DNA of 64,000 nucleotides from positions 47,052 through 111,051 of the forward strand of contig NZ_CAUYTL010000006.1 of assembly GCF_963575615.1 (NCBI RefSeq), read 5' to 3'. The stretch is from Listeria_A hofi (GTDB lineage Bacteria > Bacillota > Bacilli > Lactobacillales > Listeriaceae). The number at the start of each line of letters is the position of its first letter. Position 1 is the stretch's first letter. Both the position numbers and the translations under genes were made by a program. Below, piece by piece: positions 34,585 to 43,238 of the stretch. The notes beneath the pieces are model-generated. The model ran no database searches. It was not told the origin of the DNA and was given only the letters and a program-made list of their open reading frames with translations.

Positions 34585-36390
34585 ATGGAAATCTTGAGGA
34601 GAGTTGGTCTTTGGTCCATCGTGGATACGGGAATGATTTGGTTGGCGGCAGTGTTTGCATTTTATGGTGCGATGAACGGGAATCCTGTAGTTACTGCCAT
34701 TGTGTTGACTATTGCTTATCATGTTTTTGCCACTGGGTTTAAGTTGCAGGGCAGAACGTGGACGCATACGAGCGTGAAAGATTTAGTCGCCATCGCAAAA
34801 GTGGTTAGCTTGGCGTTCGCGGTAAGTATGTCTGTCGTCGTTGCTATGAAAGGATTCGTTCACCTCGAGATTCGATTCTTCCTCTTCTTTTTCATCGCCC
34901 AGTTGTTGTTGATTGGTGGGACACGGTTGTTGGTTCGATTACGTCGTGACCGATCGCAACACCAGGCACAGAGGCAATCCATACGCACGCTTATTATTGG
35001 TGCTGGTGAGGCCGGGACGCAATTAGTGCAGCAACTGCAAAAGGGTGCGAAATCAGATGTGTTACCAGTTGGATTTCTGGATGATGACAAGAAGAAGCAG
35101 AGAACGAGGTTGCTAGATGTGCCGGTACTTGGTGGAATAGGAAATTTGGAGGCATTTATCGCTAAGACGCAGGCGGAACAGTTGATTATCGCGATGCCTT
35201 CGATGCCTAGCGCGACGCTTCAAGTGATTACAAAACAAGCCGTGGCGACACAATTAGTCGTGAAAACGATGCCGAAAATGGCGGATATTTTGTCGGGTAA
35301 ACTGAGCGTGAGTCAGGTGCAGGAAGTGGATGTCGAGGATTTACTTGGGCGCGAAACGGTGCAACTAGACTTGGCAAAAATTGCGGACAATTTGACGGGT
35401 AAAACGGTGTTAGTAACGGGTGCTGGTGGTTCGATTGGTTCAGAGATTTGTCGTCAAATCATGGACTTTGAACCGGAAAAGATTTTACTGCTAGGACACG
35501 GCGAGCATTCGATTTACCAAATTCATCGTGAGCTAGAACAGCTAGAGGCGAGCGTGGAATTGCTACCATTGATTGTGGATATTCAAGACATTAAGCGTTT
35601 GCGTGATGTGATGCAAACGTATGAGCCGGACGTGATTTACCATGCTGCGGCGCATAAACACGTTCCACTGATGGAATTCAATCCGCTAGAGGCTGTAAAG
35701 AATAACGTGTATGGGACGCGAAACGTGGCGCAAGTGGCGCATGAAATTGGTGCGGAAAGTATGGTGATGGTCTCCTCGGATAAAGCCGTGAACCCGCCGA
35801 ACGTAATGGGGTCGACAAAGCGTATTGCTGAAATGATTATCCAGTCGTTCCATGAGAAGAGCAACACCAAATTTGTCGCGGTTCGTTTTGGAAACGTCCT
35901 AGGTAGCAGTGGTAGCGTGGTTCCGCTTTTTAAAGAACAAATCAAAAAAGGTCAGCCAATCACGATTACGGATAAGCGTATGACACGTTATTTCATGACC
36001 ATTCCAGAGGCTGCGAAACTTGTACTTCAAGCAGGAAGTCTTGCACGAGGTGGCGAAATCTTTGTCCTCGATATGGGTGAGCCAGTGAAGATAGTGGACT
36101 TAGCGAAGAACTTAATTCGTCTAAGTGGTCTGACAGAAAAGGAAATCCCGATTATCGAAACGGGAATCCGTCCGGGGGAGAAACTGTACGAAGAGCTCCT
36201 AACGACCGATGAACTCGTTGCTGAGCAGATTTTCCCGAAGATTTTTGTTGGAAAAGTGACGCTGGTGGAAGAAAGTATATTGCTTGATTATTTACAAACA
36301 ATTTTACAACTGGAAGATCGAGAAGCAGCCGAAAAAACAATTCAGTTAGCTAATGCTAGCCATATTCAAGGAGATGAGCAGATTGTATAA
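34585..36390 (+). CDS. membrane nucleotide-sugar 4,6-dehydratase (FlaA1/CapD/WbpM family)
   Basis: A 601-residue protein with four N-terminal helices, a first Rossmann domain (LIIGAGEAGTQL near 133), and a C-terminal short-chain dehydrogenase domain (TVLVTGAGGSIGSEICRQI near 276). The active site VSSDKAVNPPNVMGSTKR has Met in place of the usual Tyr of YxxxK, as is normal for WbpM/PglF. It makes UDP-4-keto-6-deoxy-HexNAc. It overlaps the sugar-phosphate transferase by eight bases and forms a cassette with the next two genes. GGAGG lies ten bases before the ATG. Confidence 0.9.
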   Translation: MEILRRVGLWSIVDTGMIWLAAVFAFYGAMNGNPVVTAIVLTIAYHVFATGFKLQGRTWTHTSVKDLVAIAKVVSLAFAVSMSVVVAMKGFVHLEIRFFLFFFIAQLLLIGGTRLLVRLRRDRSQHQAQRQSIRTLIIGAGEAGTQLVQQLQKGAKSDVLPVGFLDDDKKKQRTRLLDVPVLGGIGNLEAFIAKTQAEQLIIAMPSMPSATLQVITKQAVATQLVVKTMPKMADILSGKLSVSQVQEVDVEDLLGRETVQLDLAKIADNLTGKTVLVTGAGGSIGSEICRQIMDFEPEKILLLGHGEHSIYQIHRELEQLEASVELLPLIVDIQDIKRLRDVMQTYEPDVIYHAAAHKHVPLMEFNPLEAVKNNVYGTRNVAQVAHEIGAESMVMVSSDKAVNPPNVMGSTKRIAEMIIQSFHEKSNTKFVAVRFGNVLGSSGSVVPLFKEQIKKGQPITITDKRMTRYFMTIPEAAKLVLQAGSLARGGEIFVLDMGEPVKIVDLAKNLIRLSGLTEKEIPIIETGIRPGEKLYEELLTTDELVAEQIFPKIFVGKVTLVEESILLDYLQTILQLEDREAAEKTIQLANASHIQGDEQIV

Positions 36391-36970
36391 TCGATTTTTG
36401 AAACGTTGGGTGGATATCGTTCTTGCGGTAATCGCGATTCTTTTGTTAGCACCCATATTTGCCTTTGCAGCCATTAGTATTAAATTAGATTCGAAAGGCC
36501 CGATTCTGTTCAAGCAACAGCGCGTCGGTGCGCATAAAACGCTATTTACTATCTTCAAATTCCGGACAATGTACGTGGATACGCCGAAAAATATGCCGAC
36601 GCATTTATTAACTTCGCCAGACGCTTACATCACAAAAGTAGGGCAGTTTTTGCGGAAGACGAGTTTAGATGAACTACCACAATTGTTCAATATTTTGGGA
36701 GGAAGCATGAGTGTTATCGGCCCACGTCCAGCGTTATATAACCAAACTGATCTGATTGAAAAGCGCGAGGAAACTGGAGCTAGTGAGTTGAAGCCAGGAT
36801 TATCAGGACTTGCCCAAGTCATGGGACGCGACACACTATCGATTGAAGAAAAAGCAAAATTAGACGGATTATATGGTCAAAAACTGTCTTTTGCCACTGA
36901 TGTAAAACTGATTTTTAGTACGATACGTAAAGTTGTGAAAAGCGATGGCATCCAAGAAGGAGCGAGCTAA
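36383..36970 (+). CDS. initiating sugar-1-phosphate transferase (bacterial sugar transferase family)
   Basis: A 195-residue monotopic enzyme that places the first sugar phosphate on undecaprenyl phosphate. N-terminal hydrophobic hairpin, then KGPILFKQQRVG, FKFRTMYV, RKTSLDELPQLFNIL and GPRPAL, all family motifs. I chose TTG 36383 because AAGGAG ends nine bases before it and the resulting MYNRFLKRWVDI start matches the family. An ATG at 36353 has no ribosome site, and ATG 36374 sits against the Shine-Dalgarno. The small PglC/WbpL-like size suits a HexNAc-type sugar. Confidence 0.88.
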   Translation: MYNRFLKRWVDIVLAVIAILLLAPIFAFAAISIKLDSKGPILFKQQRVGAHKTLFTIFKFRTMYVDTPKNMPTHLLTSPDAYITKVGQFLRKTSLDELPQLFNILGGSMSVIGPRPALYNQTDLIEKREETGASELKPGLSGLAQVMGRDTLSIEEKAKLDGLYGQKLSFATDVKLIFSTIRKVVKSDGIQEGAS

Positions 36971-37827
36971 TGCGCATTTTAGTAACGGGAAAGCAGGGTT
37001 ATGTAGGGACGCAATTTGAGCGTTGGATGGCGCAGTATCACCCAGAAGTGAGCGTAGAGCTTTTATCTGTTCGGACGCAAAACTGGGAGGCGATTGATTT
37101 TAGCCAATATGATACGATTTTACACGCGGCGGCTTTGGTTCATCGCAAAGAAACACCGGAAAGTGCTGGAGATTATTATCGAATCAACACGGGACTCACG
37201 GAGAGTTTAGCGTTCAGGGCAAAATCGGCAGGCGTGAAGCATTTCGTATTCCTGAGCACTGTGGCTGTTTACGGGGAAGAGGGTAGCTTTGAAGAGCCAG
37301 AAAAAGTGATACCGATTCAGCAAGTGCCGCGTCCAACGAGTTTATATGGAAAATCGAAATACGAGGCAGAAAAACGATTGCAGCAATTAGAAAGCCGAGA
37401 TTTCCAAGTCGCGATTGTTCGCCCTCCGATGATTTATGGCCCGGACTGTCCTGGTAACTATGCTCGCCTTGCGCAACTTGCCCGGAAAACACCTGTTTTT
37501 CCAGCTATTAGCGGGAGCCGAAGCATGATTTTCATCGATAATTTGTCTGCTTTTTTGAACGGTATTATTGGCGAAAAGGCTAGTGGAATCTATGTGCCTC
37601 AAAACAGCGAGACGATGAACACGACGCAACTTGTAACGCTCATTGCCGAGGCAAGTGGAAAAAGCATGCGAACATCGAAATTCGCGGGAAACATATGCCG
37701 AAAAGTATTACAAAACACCGCGATTTTCAAAAAAACATTTGGGACGCTAGTTTTTGAGATGGAGAGCACGATAAAATATGAAGCAGTTAGTTTGCCTGAT
37801 TCGATTTGGAAAACGGAAGACCGCTAA
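36970..37827 (+). CDS. NAD-dependent epimerase/reductase (extended SDR)
   Basis: A 285-residue SDR with LVTGKQGYVGTQF, LSTVAVYG and the catalytic SLYGKSKYEAEK (Tyr-x-x-x-Lys). It overlaps the transferase by one base (TAATG). Next to a 4,6-dehydratase and a small transferase, it resembles the WbpV/WreQ/FnlB-type genes that finish a 6-deoxy-HexNAc such as QuiNAc or FucNAc. The product is inferred from context. Last enzyme gene of set 1. Confidence 0.82.
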   Translation: MRILVTGKQGYVGTQFERWMAQYHPEVSVELLSVRTQNWEAIDFSQYDTILHAAALVHRKETPESAGDYYRINTGLTESLAFRAKSAGVKHFVFLSTVAVYGEEGSFEEPEKVIPIQQVPRPTSLYGKSKYEAEKRLQQLESRDFQVAIVRPPMIYGPDCPGNYARLAQLARKTPVFPAISGSRSMIFIDNLSAFLNGIIGEKASGIYVPQNSETMNTTQLVTLIAEASGKSMRTSKFAGNICRKVLQNTAIFKKTFGTLVFEMESTIKYEAVSLPDSIWKTEDR

Positions 37828-37860
37828 AGTTAGCCAATCTAGCTTCAGCGGTTTTTTGTC
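37817..37860 (+). terminator. terminator closing polysaccharide set 1
   Basis: ACCGCT...AAG pairs with CTT.CAGCGGT, followed by TTTTTTG. Confidence 0.7.
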
Positions 37861-37993
37861 ATGAAATCGTCACAGAAAAGCATCTACATACATAGCTAGC
37901 CTAGAAAAGCAGCACCTACTTGTTGATAAAATAGACTTTCAGGCCTCTGAGATTGGACAAAATCACATTATTACTAGAAAGGAAAGTAGGTAT

Positions 37994-38443
37994 ATGAACA
38001 AGAATAAAAGGTGGCTGGCAATATGCATCCTTATTTTAGCGCTGGTCTTGGCTAGTTGTGGCAAAGCGGAGAGCGATGATATCGGCAAAACGAGGACTGT
38101 CAATGGCTTAGAAATCACAATCACGAATGTAGCGATGCAGGACGGCAACAACAAGGATAAGCAAATCGCTCAAATCGACTTCTCTATTAAAAATACTGGC
38201 AAAGAGGAGTCAGGAGCTGGGGCAGGCGATTTTAATATCCAAACAAAAGATGAAGAAAAACATCCGGTGCATGGGCTAAATGTGAATAATTTTGGGGATG
38301 TTATACCAGCTGGAAAAATACTTAAAGGCTCTGGATACTACGAAATTCCCACAGGGCAAAAAACTTTCACTGTTCTCTATGAGCCTTACGCAACAGCAAT
38401 AACTGAAAGAATAGCGTGGGAAATAAACATGCCGACGAAATAG
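37994..38443 (+). CDS. DUF4352-like lipoprotein at the right border of set 1
   Basis: A 149-residue lipoprotein with signal peptide and lipobox LASC (Cys22). The mature part repeats the pattern of the product at 25172: DIGKTRTVNGLEITITN, GAGAGDFNI, GSGYYEIPTGQK. It lies outside the set 1 terminator with its own start region (AAAGGAAAG upstream), so it is separately expressed. Function unknown. Paralogues bordering both ends of set 1 suggest a linked role or a duplicated border. Confidence 0.78.
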   Translation: MNKNKRWLAICILILALVLASCGKAESDDIGKTRTVNGLEITITNVAMQDGNNKDKQIAQIDFSIKNTGKEESGAGAGDFNIQTKDEEKHPVHGLNVNNFGDVIPAGKILKGSGYYEIPTGQKTFTVLYEPYATAITERIAWEINMPTK

Positions 38444-38461
38444 GCCGCCTAATTAGATAAT

Positions 38462-38505
38462 CAAAACAAGACAAGTATGGCAATTTGATACTTGTCTTGT
38501 TTTGA
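38462..38505. terminator. bidirectional terminator after the DUF4352 lipoprotein
   Basis: CAAAACAAGACAAGTAT pairs perfectly with ATACTTGTCTTGTTTTG around a 10-base loop. Confidence 0.85.
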
Positions 38506-38950
38506 TGTAAGCAGGCAACCACTTAGTATAACAGAGCATTAAGCGTAAATAGCGAGGATTTCATTTTTTTTAAATAAAAATAAAAAAATACGAAATATAT
38601 ATAGTTATTAATATAACTAATAAATAGATTATAATAGGTTAGGATTGTTATGCTACAAATATAGTGAGTTTTTGATGCGTGTCTATATTTGTTAGGGGAT
38701 TATGATTAAGCCCTTAAATATGAAGGTTTTTAGAGGTGTTTTGAAAAGGGGGAAATTCATTTTTTAAAGATTGATTGGCTTTTTTATGTAGCCTTTATAT
38801 AGAAGTAAAATAAATTTTTATCCTATTTGGTACATTTTTTTGAAATGCATAAAAAATAATTTGAAATATCCCGATTACGCGGAGATAGTGTCCTATACTT
38901 GTTGTAAGAGGTACAGCAATTTGTATCCATAGTGAAAGGAGGAGACGTAG
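38506..38950 (+). promoter_or_regulatory. long AT-rich region before the second Crp-like gene
   Basis: About 445 bases without a recognised gene. It holds an imperfect dyad TAGTTAT-TAAT-ATAACTA near 38601-38618, a TATAAT further on, and a very strong ribosome site (GAAAGGAGGAG) before ATG 38951. A 21-codon ORF at 38703 has a weak site and no recognised relatives. Confidence 0.45.
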
Positions 38951-39505
38951 ATGAGGAACCTAGAGCAATCTGTTGGTGTGAAAGTGAAATATGCCAAAAA
39001 AGCTATTATTTCGACGAAGGATGCAAGTTTTATCATTGAATCAGGTCATGTTGCGGTGTTAAATACGGAGGGTGATATTATTGATTTCTTGGGTGCTGGT
39101 AATGAGCTAGTGCAGGCAGATTCTTTAGACTCACCTTATTTTGAAGTGATATCTAATGAGCTATGTGTCATGAAATTCGATCGAAACACGATAGAAGCAA
39201 AGCAAACAAATGCGGTCTTAGCAAAAAAAGAGGCATTATTACAATTACCGACGGAGTTACGTGTTAGTCAGGCTTTATTTCAGTTAGGTATGCGTCATGG
39301 TATGGAAACGGGAGATCCTGCGCTGCTTCGTTTTCCAAAGGCTATCAATAAAGGAAGACTTGCTGAGTACACAAATCTTAATCCGAATACAATTACTAAA
39401 GTCTTGAAAAAACTACAAGTAGAAGGCGTCATTTATAATATGAGTCGAGAAATGCATATCGATATATTTGAGTTAGAGTTGAAAGTAGCGTCAATTTCAC
39501 AATGA
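38951..39505 (+). CDS. small Crp/Fnr-like transcriptional regulator
   Basis: A 184-residue protein with a shortened cNMP-like barrel (SFIIESGHVAVLNTEGDIIDFLGAGNELV, residues about 26-54), a helical linker, and a winged HTH (KGRLAEYTNLNPNTITKVLKKLQVEGVIYN near 139-168). It is about 40-60 residues shorter than its relatives at 21681 and 39827 because the N-terminal cap is missing. The nucleotide-binding residues are not conserved. It lies at the head of set 2 and may regulate it. Confidence 0.75.
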   Translation: MRNLEQSVGVKVKYAKKAIISTKDASFIIESGHVAVLNTEGDIIDFLGAGNELVQADSLDSPYFEVISNELCVMKFDRNTIEAKQTNAVLAKKEALLQLPTELRVSQALFQLGMRHGMETGDPALLRFPKAINKGRLAEYTNLNPNTITKVLKKLQVEGVIYNMSREMHIDIFELELKVASISQ

Positions 39506-39826
39506 GTGCGTGATGCTAGCTTAAAATGTTAAAACACGAAAATAGAGCGTTGGTTATTGATATGAAAGGGATTTGAAAGCAAATGCAGGATGCTATATTG
39601 GCTTAGGATAGCCAGCTAAATCCTTTTTATGTGAAAATTAATACGTTAAATGTCATAGAACTGTCATTAAAAACTGCTTTTACCTCTAGGTAGAGTAAAA
39701 AACTTCACTTTAAACTTGTTAAGATAAGTAATAGATGTTGGATATAAGCATTTAGACTTTGGTTATATAAAACAAAAAGAACTCTGACAGCTTATACAGA
39801 GTGCAATAGATAGGAGATGACATAGG
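39506..39826 (+). promoter_or_regulatory. intergenic region between the two Crp-like genes
   Basis: About 320 bases. Two dyads are visible: TTTACCTC...GAGTAAA near 39680-39701 and ACTCTG...CAGAGT at about 39781-39802, the latter within the expected leader. No gene or clear terminator was identified. Confidence 0.4.
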
Positions 39827-40579
39827 TTGGAGACCTATACGGAAGCAATAAAAAATCTTTATAATATAACGGAGATTAAAGAGTATTTTAATTTTTCGAA
39901 GTTTGCTAGTTTTCTTTGTACGAATGACATCATGCCAATTCCGTATGAGACAGTTTCTTTCAAGAAAAACACGTATCCACTTACGGAAATTGTTCCTACG
40001 GGAGGGCTTGAGGATGATCGGGCAGCTGCCGAATTTATTTACATTATTGAATCTGGGATTGCTACGATGGAAAAGGAAGACATTGTTTTGGACATAAAAG
40101 CGAGCGATGATATTGTTGGTTTTTCAGATTTATTTACGTTTAATAGTTCTAACTACTCGTATAAAGTTATCTCGAATGTGATGAATGTTGTTAAATTTAA
40201 TAAGGCGCATGTGGTCGACAAATTGTTGAATACACAAGAAGGCTATTTGTATCATTATAGCTATACGTTGCGAGAGCGGCAAAATCTAGAATTTAAAGAA
40301 CGAATACGTCGTGAAAAAGCGGAAAGTAAAGTGGTTTTGGCGATACATCATTTGTTGGACAAACTAAACTTATTGAATGTAGAAAAATCTGATTTGTACA
40401 CAGAATTCCCGATTACGATGGTAACGATGGCAAATTATGTGCATCTCAATGTCAATACAGTGTCTACCGTATTACACAACTTGATGAAGCTTGGCATAGT
40501 GAAGATAAATAATAAGCAGATATTTGTCAATATTGGGAAAATAAAATCCTACATTATCGATATTGAAAGACAATATTAA
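39827..40579 (+). CDS. Crp/Fnr-family (PrfA-like) transcriptional regulator
   Basis: A 250-residue protein with a cNMP-like barrel (FIYIIESGIATMEKEDIVLDIKASDDIVG near 71-99), the linker block NTQEGYLYHYSY also present in the product at 21681, and a winged HTH (MVTMANYVHLNVNTVSTVLHNLMKLGIV near 202-229). The start is TTG 39827, nine bases after AGGAG; no in-frame ATG fits. It lies 27 bases before the set 2 initiating transferase and is likely cotranscribed with it, so it is the best candidate for set 2 control. Confidence 0.8.
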   Translation: METYTEAIKNLYNITEIKEYFNFSKFASFLCTNDIMPIPYETVSFKKNTYPLTEIVPTGGLEDDRAAAEFIYIIESGIATMEKEDIVLDIKASDDIVGFSDLFTFNSSNYSYKVISNVMNVVKFNKAHVVDKLLNTQEGYLYHYSYTLRERQNLEFKERIRREKAESKVVLAIHHLLDKLNLLNVEKSDLYTEFPITMVTMANYVHLNVNTVSTVLHNLMKLGIVKINNKQIFVNIGKIKSYIIDIERQY

Positions 40580-40606
40580 TTTTTAAAAGAAAGGCGGTAT
40601 AAAGCA

Positions 40607-41248
40607 TTGTTTTATACATCGCGAAATTTACCGGTAGTATTGCAAAACAGGAAAATAGAGAGACGATATCGTATTTTTGACATCTTAGTGGCTTCTGTAG
40701 CTTTATGTGTGAGCGCTCCGATTTTACTTTTGGTGGCGATATGCATCAAGATATCGGACTGGAATGCGCCTGTATTTTTTAAGCAGCGGCGTATTGGGCG
40801 GCATGGAGAGGCGTTTATGATGTATAAATTTCGATCTATGCAGGTGGATGCGGAGAAGCAGAAGGGCGCGATACAAAGTCAGAATGAAATGTCTGGACCG
40901 ATGTTCAAGATAGAAAATGATCCGCGTATTACGAAGCTTGGAAAATGGTTGCGCAAATTTAGTATTGATGAGTTTCCGCAATTTATCAATGTTCTACAAG
41001 GTGATATGAGTTGTGTAGGGCCGCGACCACCTTTGCCAGAAGAGGTTCAGGATTATGAGACGCATCATTTAGAGCGTCTTCGTGTGAAACCTGGGTGTAC
41101 TGGGCTTTGGCAAGTCAGCGGGCGCAATCAATTGAGCTTTGAAGAAATGGTCGAGCTAGATATGGCGTATATTAAAAATCAATCAATAAGGCTAAACATC
41201 CGAATTTTACTACGGACCTTTAAAGAACTTTTAGGAAAAGGTATGTAA
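40607..41248 (+). CDS. initiating sugar-1-phosphate transferase of set 2
   Basis: A 213-residue member of the bacterial sugar transferase family with one N-terminal hydrophobic segment, FFKQRRIGRHGEAFMMYKFRSM, RKFSIDEFPQFINVL, GPRPPLPEEV and GLWQVSGRN. This is the catalytic C-terminal form found in CpsE/WcaJ, which load glucose-1-P or galactose-1-P. The start is TTG 40607, with AAAGGCGG upstream. It is a second initiating enzyme, distinct from the one at 36383, so the two sets probably make separate polymers. Confidence 0.87.
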   Translation: MFYTSRNLPVVLQNRKIERRYRIFDILVASVALCVSAPILLLVAICIKISDWNAPVFFKQRRIGRHGEAFMMYKFRSMQVDAEKQKGAIQSQNEMSGPMFKIENDPRITKLGKWLRKFSIDEFPQFINVLQGDMSCVGPRPPLPEEVQDYETHHLERLRVKPGCTGLWQVSGRNQLSFEEMVELDMAYIKNQSIRLNIRILLRTFKELLGKGM

Positions 41249-41292
41249 TCATATTTAGATTTATTGCGAAATGGAAAGGAGAACGACATCAA

Positions 41293-42537
41293 GTGCACGC
41301 CAAACCTAATGTAAGAGAAAGGATCCTTTTCCTCAGTTTTTTTTTACTTATGTTATTTGCCCCGGCTATAGAGAATTTGACGTTTTTGCCCCTATCTCTT
41401 AATATCAACAATCTATTATTAGTCGTCATGTTGGCGTATTTATTTCTGATACAAATGCTACGGCCGACAGCGCTTTATCGAAAAGAATATTTGCTCTTGA
41501 TGCTCTTGGCTCTGCTGCTCGGAGTGGGTGTGTTGGGCAACATGGAGTCTAGGCTTGGGAGTACGAAAGGCATGATACTGGATATTTGGAGTATTTTGAA
41601 GTGTTTCCTTGCTTATTTTGTGGGAAGGCTAGCTTTTAAAGAGGCGGTTTTTTCCGTGAATATGAGGCTCATTCAGAATGTGAGCAAGTTTATTTTAAGT
41701 GGGCTGTTCCTGTTATTACTCGTTAATTTGGTGATTCCTATTTGGCCTTCAACGGAATATCGGATGGGAATTACGACGCAATATTTGATTTTTCCGCATG
41801 CGACGTATTTGAGTGCAGCCAGTTTTTTTTGCATGGTATTGCTGGGATTGAAAAATGCGAGACGGAACATTCCTTTTTTGCTGATGGGTGCAACGCTTAT
41901 TTTTTTTGCAGCTCGGAATAAGGGATTAATTTTTGTGGCTATTTTCTTCTTTTTACTCGTTTTGATGACGTTTCTTGAGAAGAAGAATATCAAGTTTATG
42001 TATTTGATTGGGCCTGCATCAATTTTGTTGCTCTTATTTTGGAATGTAATTGAGAGTCGGTTATTGTCATCGGAAACGTCGGCGCGGAGCTTGTTATTCC
42101 AAGGCGGATTTAAAATCGCGGATCGGTTTAAACCGCTTGGTTCCGGGTTTGGGACATACGGATCGGGAAGCTCAGTGAGTGAGTATTCACCGATTTATGA
42201 TTGGTTACAATTTTATAAGACGTATGGGTTTACGAGGGATAATCCGCAGTTTTTGAATGATAGTTACATTGCGATGTTGATTGGTCAGTTCGGCTATCTT
42301 GGGCTGGCTGCTTTTGCAGGGATTGCTATTATTTTTTTGGTGCTAATCAGTAAGAAACGGGGAAATATTCAGTTGTTTGTCTTGATTTTATTCTTGTATT
42401 CGATGACTTCGATTGTGACAGAGCTTTATCTCACAACGAATTTAGGTGTCTTGGCGTTCTTTTTCATTGGTGCAGCGATGAATGAGACAGATGAAAATTT
42501 AAACGTAGAGAAGGAGTCATTATGGAAAGCACTATGA
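41293..42537 (+). CDS. O-antigen polymerase/ligase-like membrane protein (Wzy of set 2)
   Basis: A 414-residue polytopic protein with about ten to twelve helices and a central extracellular loop followed by LGSGFGTYGSG, a segment common to the Wzy_C/O-antigen ligase family. The start is GTG 41293, ten bases after AAAGGAGA. It overlaps the next gene by 16 bases. Confidence 0.78.
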   Translation: MHAKPNVRERILFLSFFLLMLFAPAIENLTFLPLSLNINNLLLVVMLAYLFLIQMLRPTALYRKEYLLLMLLALLLGVGVLGNMESRLGSTKGMILDIWSILKCFLAYFVGRLAFKEAVFSVNMRLIQNVSKFILSGLFLLLLVNLVIPIWPSTEYRMGITTQYLIFPHATYLSAASFFCMVLLGLKNARRNIPFLLMGATLIFFAARNKGLIFVAIFFFLLVLMTFLEKKNIKFMYLIGPASILLLLFWNVIESRLLSSETSARSLLFQGGFKIADRFKPLGSGFGTYGSGSSVSEYSPIYDWLQFYKTYGFTRDNPQFLNDSYIAMLIGQFGYLGLAAFAGIAIIFLVLISKKRGNIQLFVLILFLYSMTSIVTELYLTTNLGVLAFFFIGAAMNETDENLNVEKESLWKAL

Positions 42538-43238
42538 CCATCAAAGATATTTTTGATGTATTGAAGAAAAATGTCCTGATTATTCTGGGCATCATGATTG
42601 TTTGTATGGGTGTGGCTTTTTGTTATTTTAAATGGTTTGTGGATCCGAAATATGAGGCGGTTTCGCAAATTTTAATTACGCAAAATGCACAGGATCAAAA
42701 CTCTGCTGTTCAAAATTCGGAAATTCAAGCGAACATTCAAATGGTGAATACGTACAGTGTCGTCATTAAGAGTTCTAAGATTTTGGGCGATGCGGTGGAG
42801 CGACTTGGCGATGGAACGACGATGGGGGATTTGGCGAAGAAAATTACGGTGGATAGTGTGCAGAGTTCACTCGTGATTAATATTCGGGTGACGGATAAGG
42901 ATCCCGAGCGTGCGAAATTACTTGTCAGGACGGTTACGACGAGTTTTCTGTCGATTACGCCAAAAATGATGAAGGTGAATAATATTGAGCAGTTAACGGA
43001 TATTTATTCTGTTGCATCGGTTGGAGCTAGCTTGAAAGTGGGCGTCGCATTGGCGATGATGATTGGCCTTTTTATCGGGATTGTGATTAGTTTTTTACGG
43101 CGTTTTCTGGATGATCGTTTTAGAACAGAGGCTGAGATTATGAAGCGTTTGGATATTCCTGTTGTCGGTGTGATTGGAAATATTGAGGACAGCGAGTTTC
43201 AGGAGAAAAGTCGTTATCTGAGGAGGAGTAGAAAATGA
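42522..43238 (+). CDS. Wzz/CapA-type chain-length modulator of set 2
   Basis: A 238-residue protein with two membrane helices (about 18-38 and 170-192) around an extracellular loop rich in Gln/Asn (NAQDQNSAVQNSEIQANIQMVNTYSVVIKSS). Paralogue of the product at 29236. AAGGAG precedes the ATG. It overlaps the kinase gene by four bases. Confidence 0.87.
   Translation: MESTMTIKDIFDVLKKNVLIILGIMIVCMGVAFCYFKWFVDPKYEAVSQILITQNAQDQNSAVQNSEIQANIQMVNTYSVVIKSSKILGDAVERLGDGTTMGDLAKKITVDSVQSSLVINIRVTDKDPERAKLLVRTVTTSFLSITPKMMKVNNIEQLTDIYSVASVGASLKVGVALAMMIGLFIGIVISFLRRFLDDRFRTEAEIMKRLDIPVVGVIGNIEDSEFQEKSRYLRRSRK

Noticed and set aside
38703..38768. 21-codon ORF before the small Crp-like gene
   Set aside because: Weak ribosome site, no motif, in AT-rich DNA; it cannot be told from chance.
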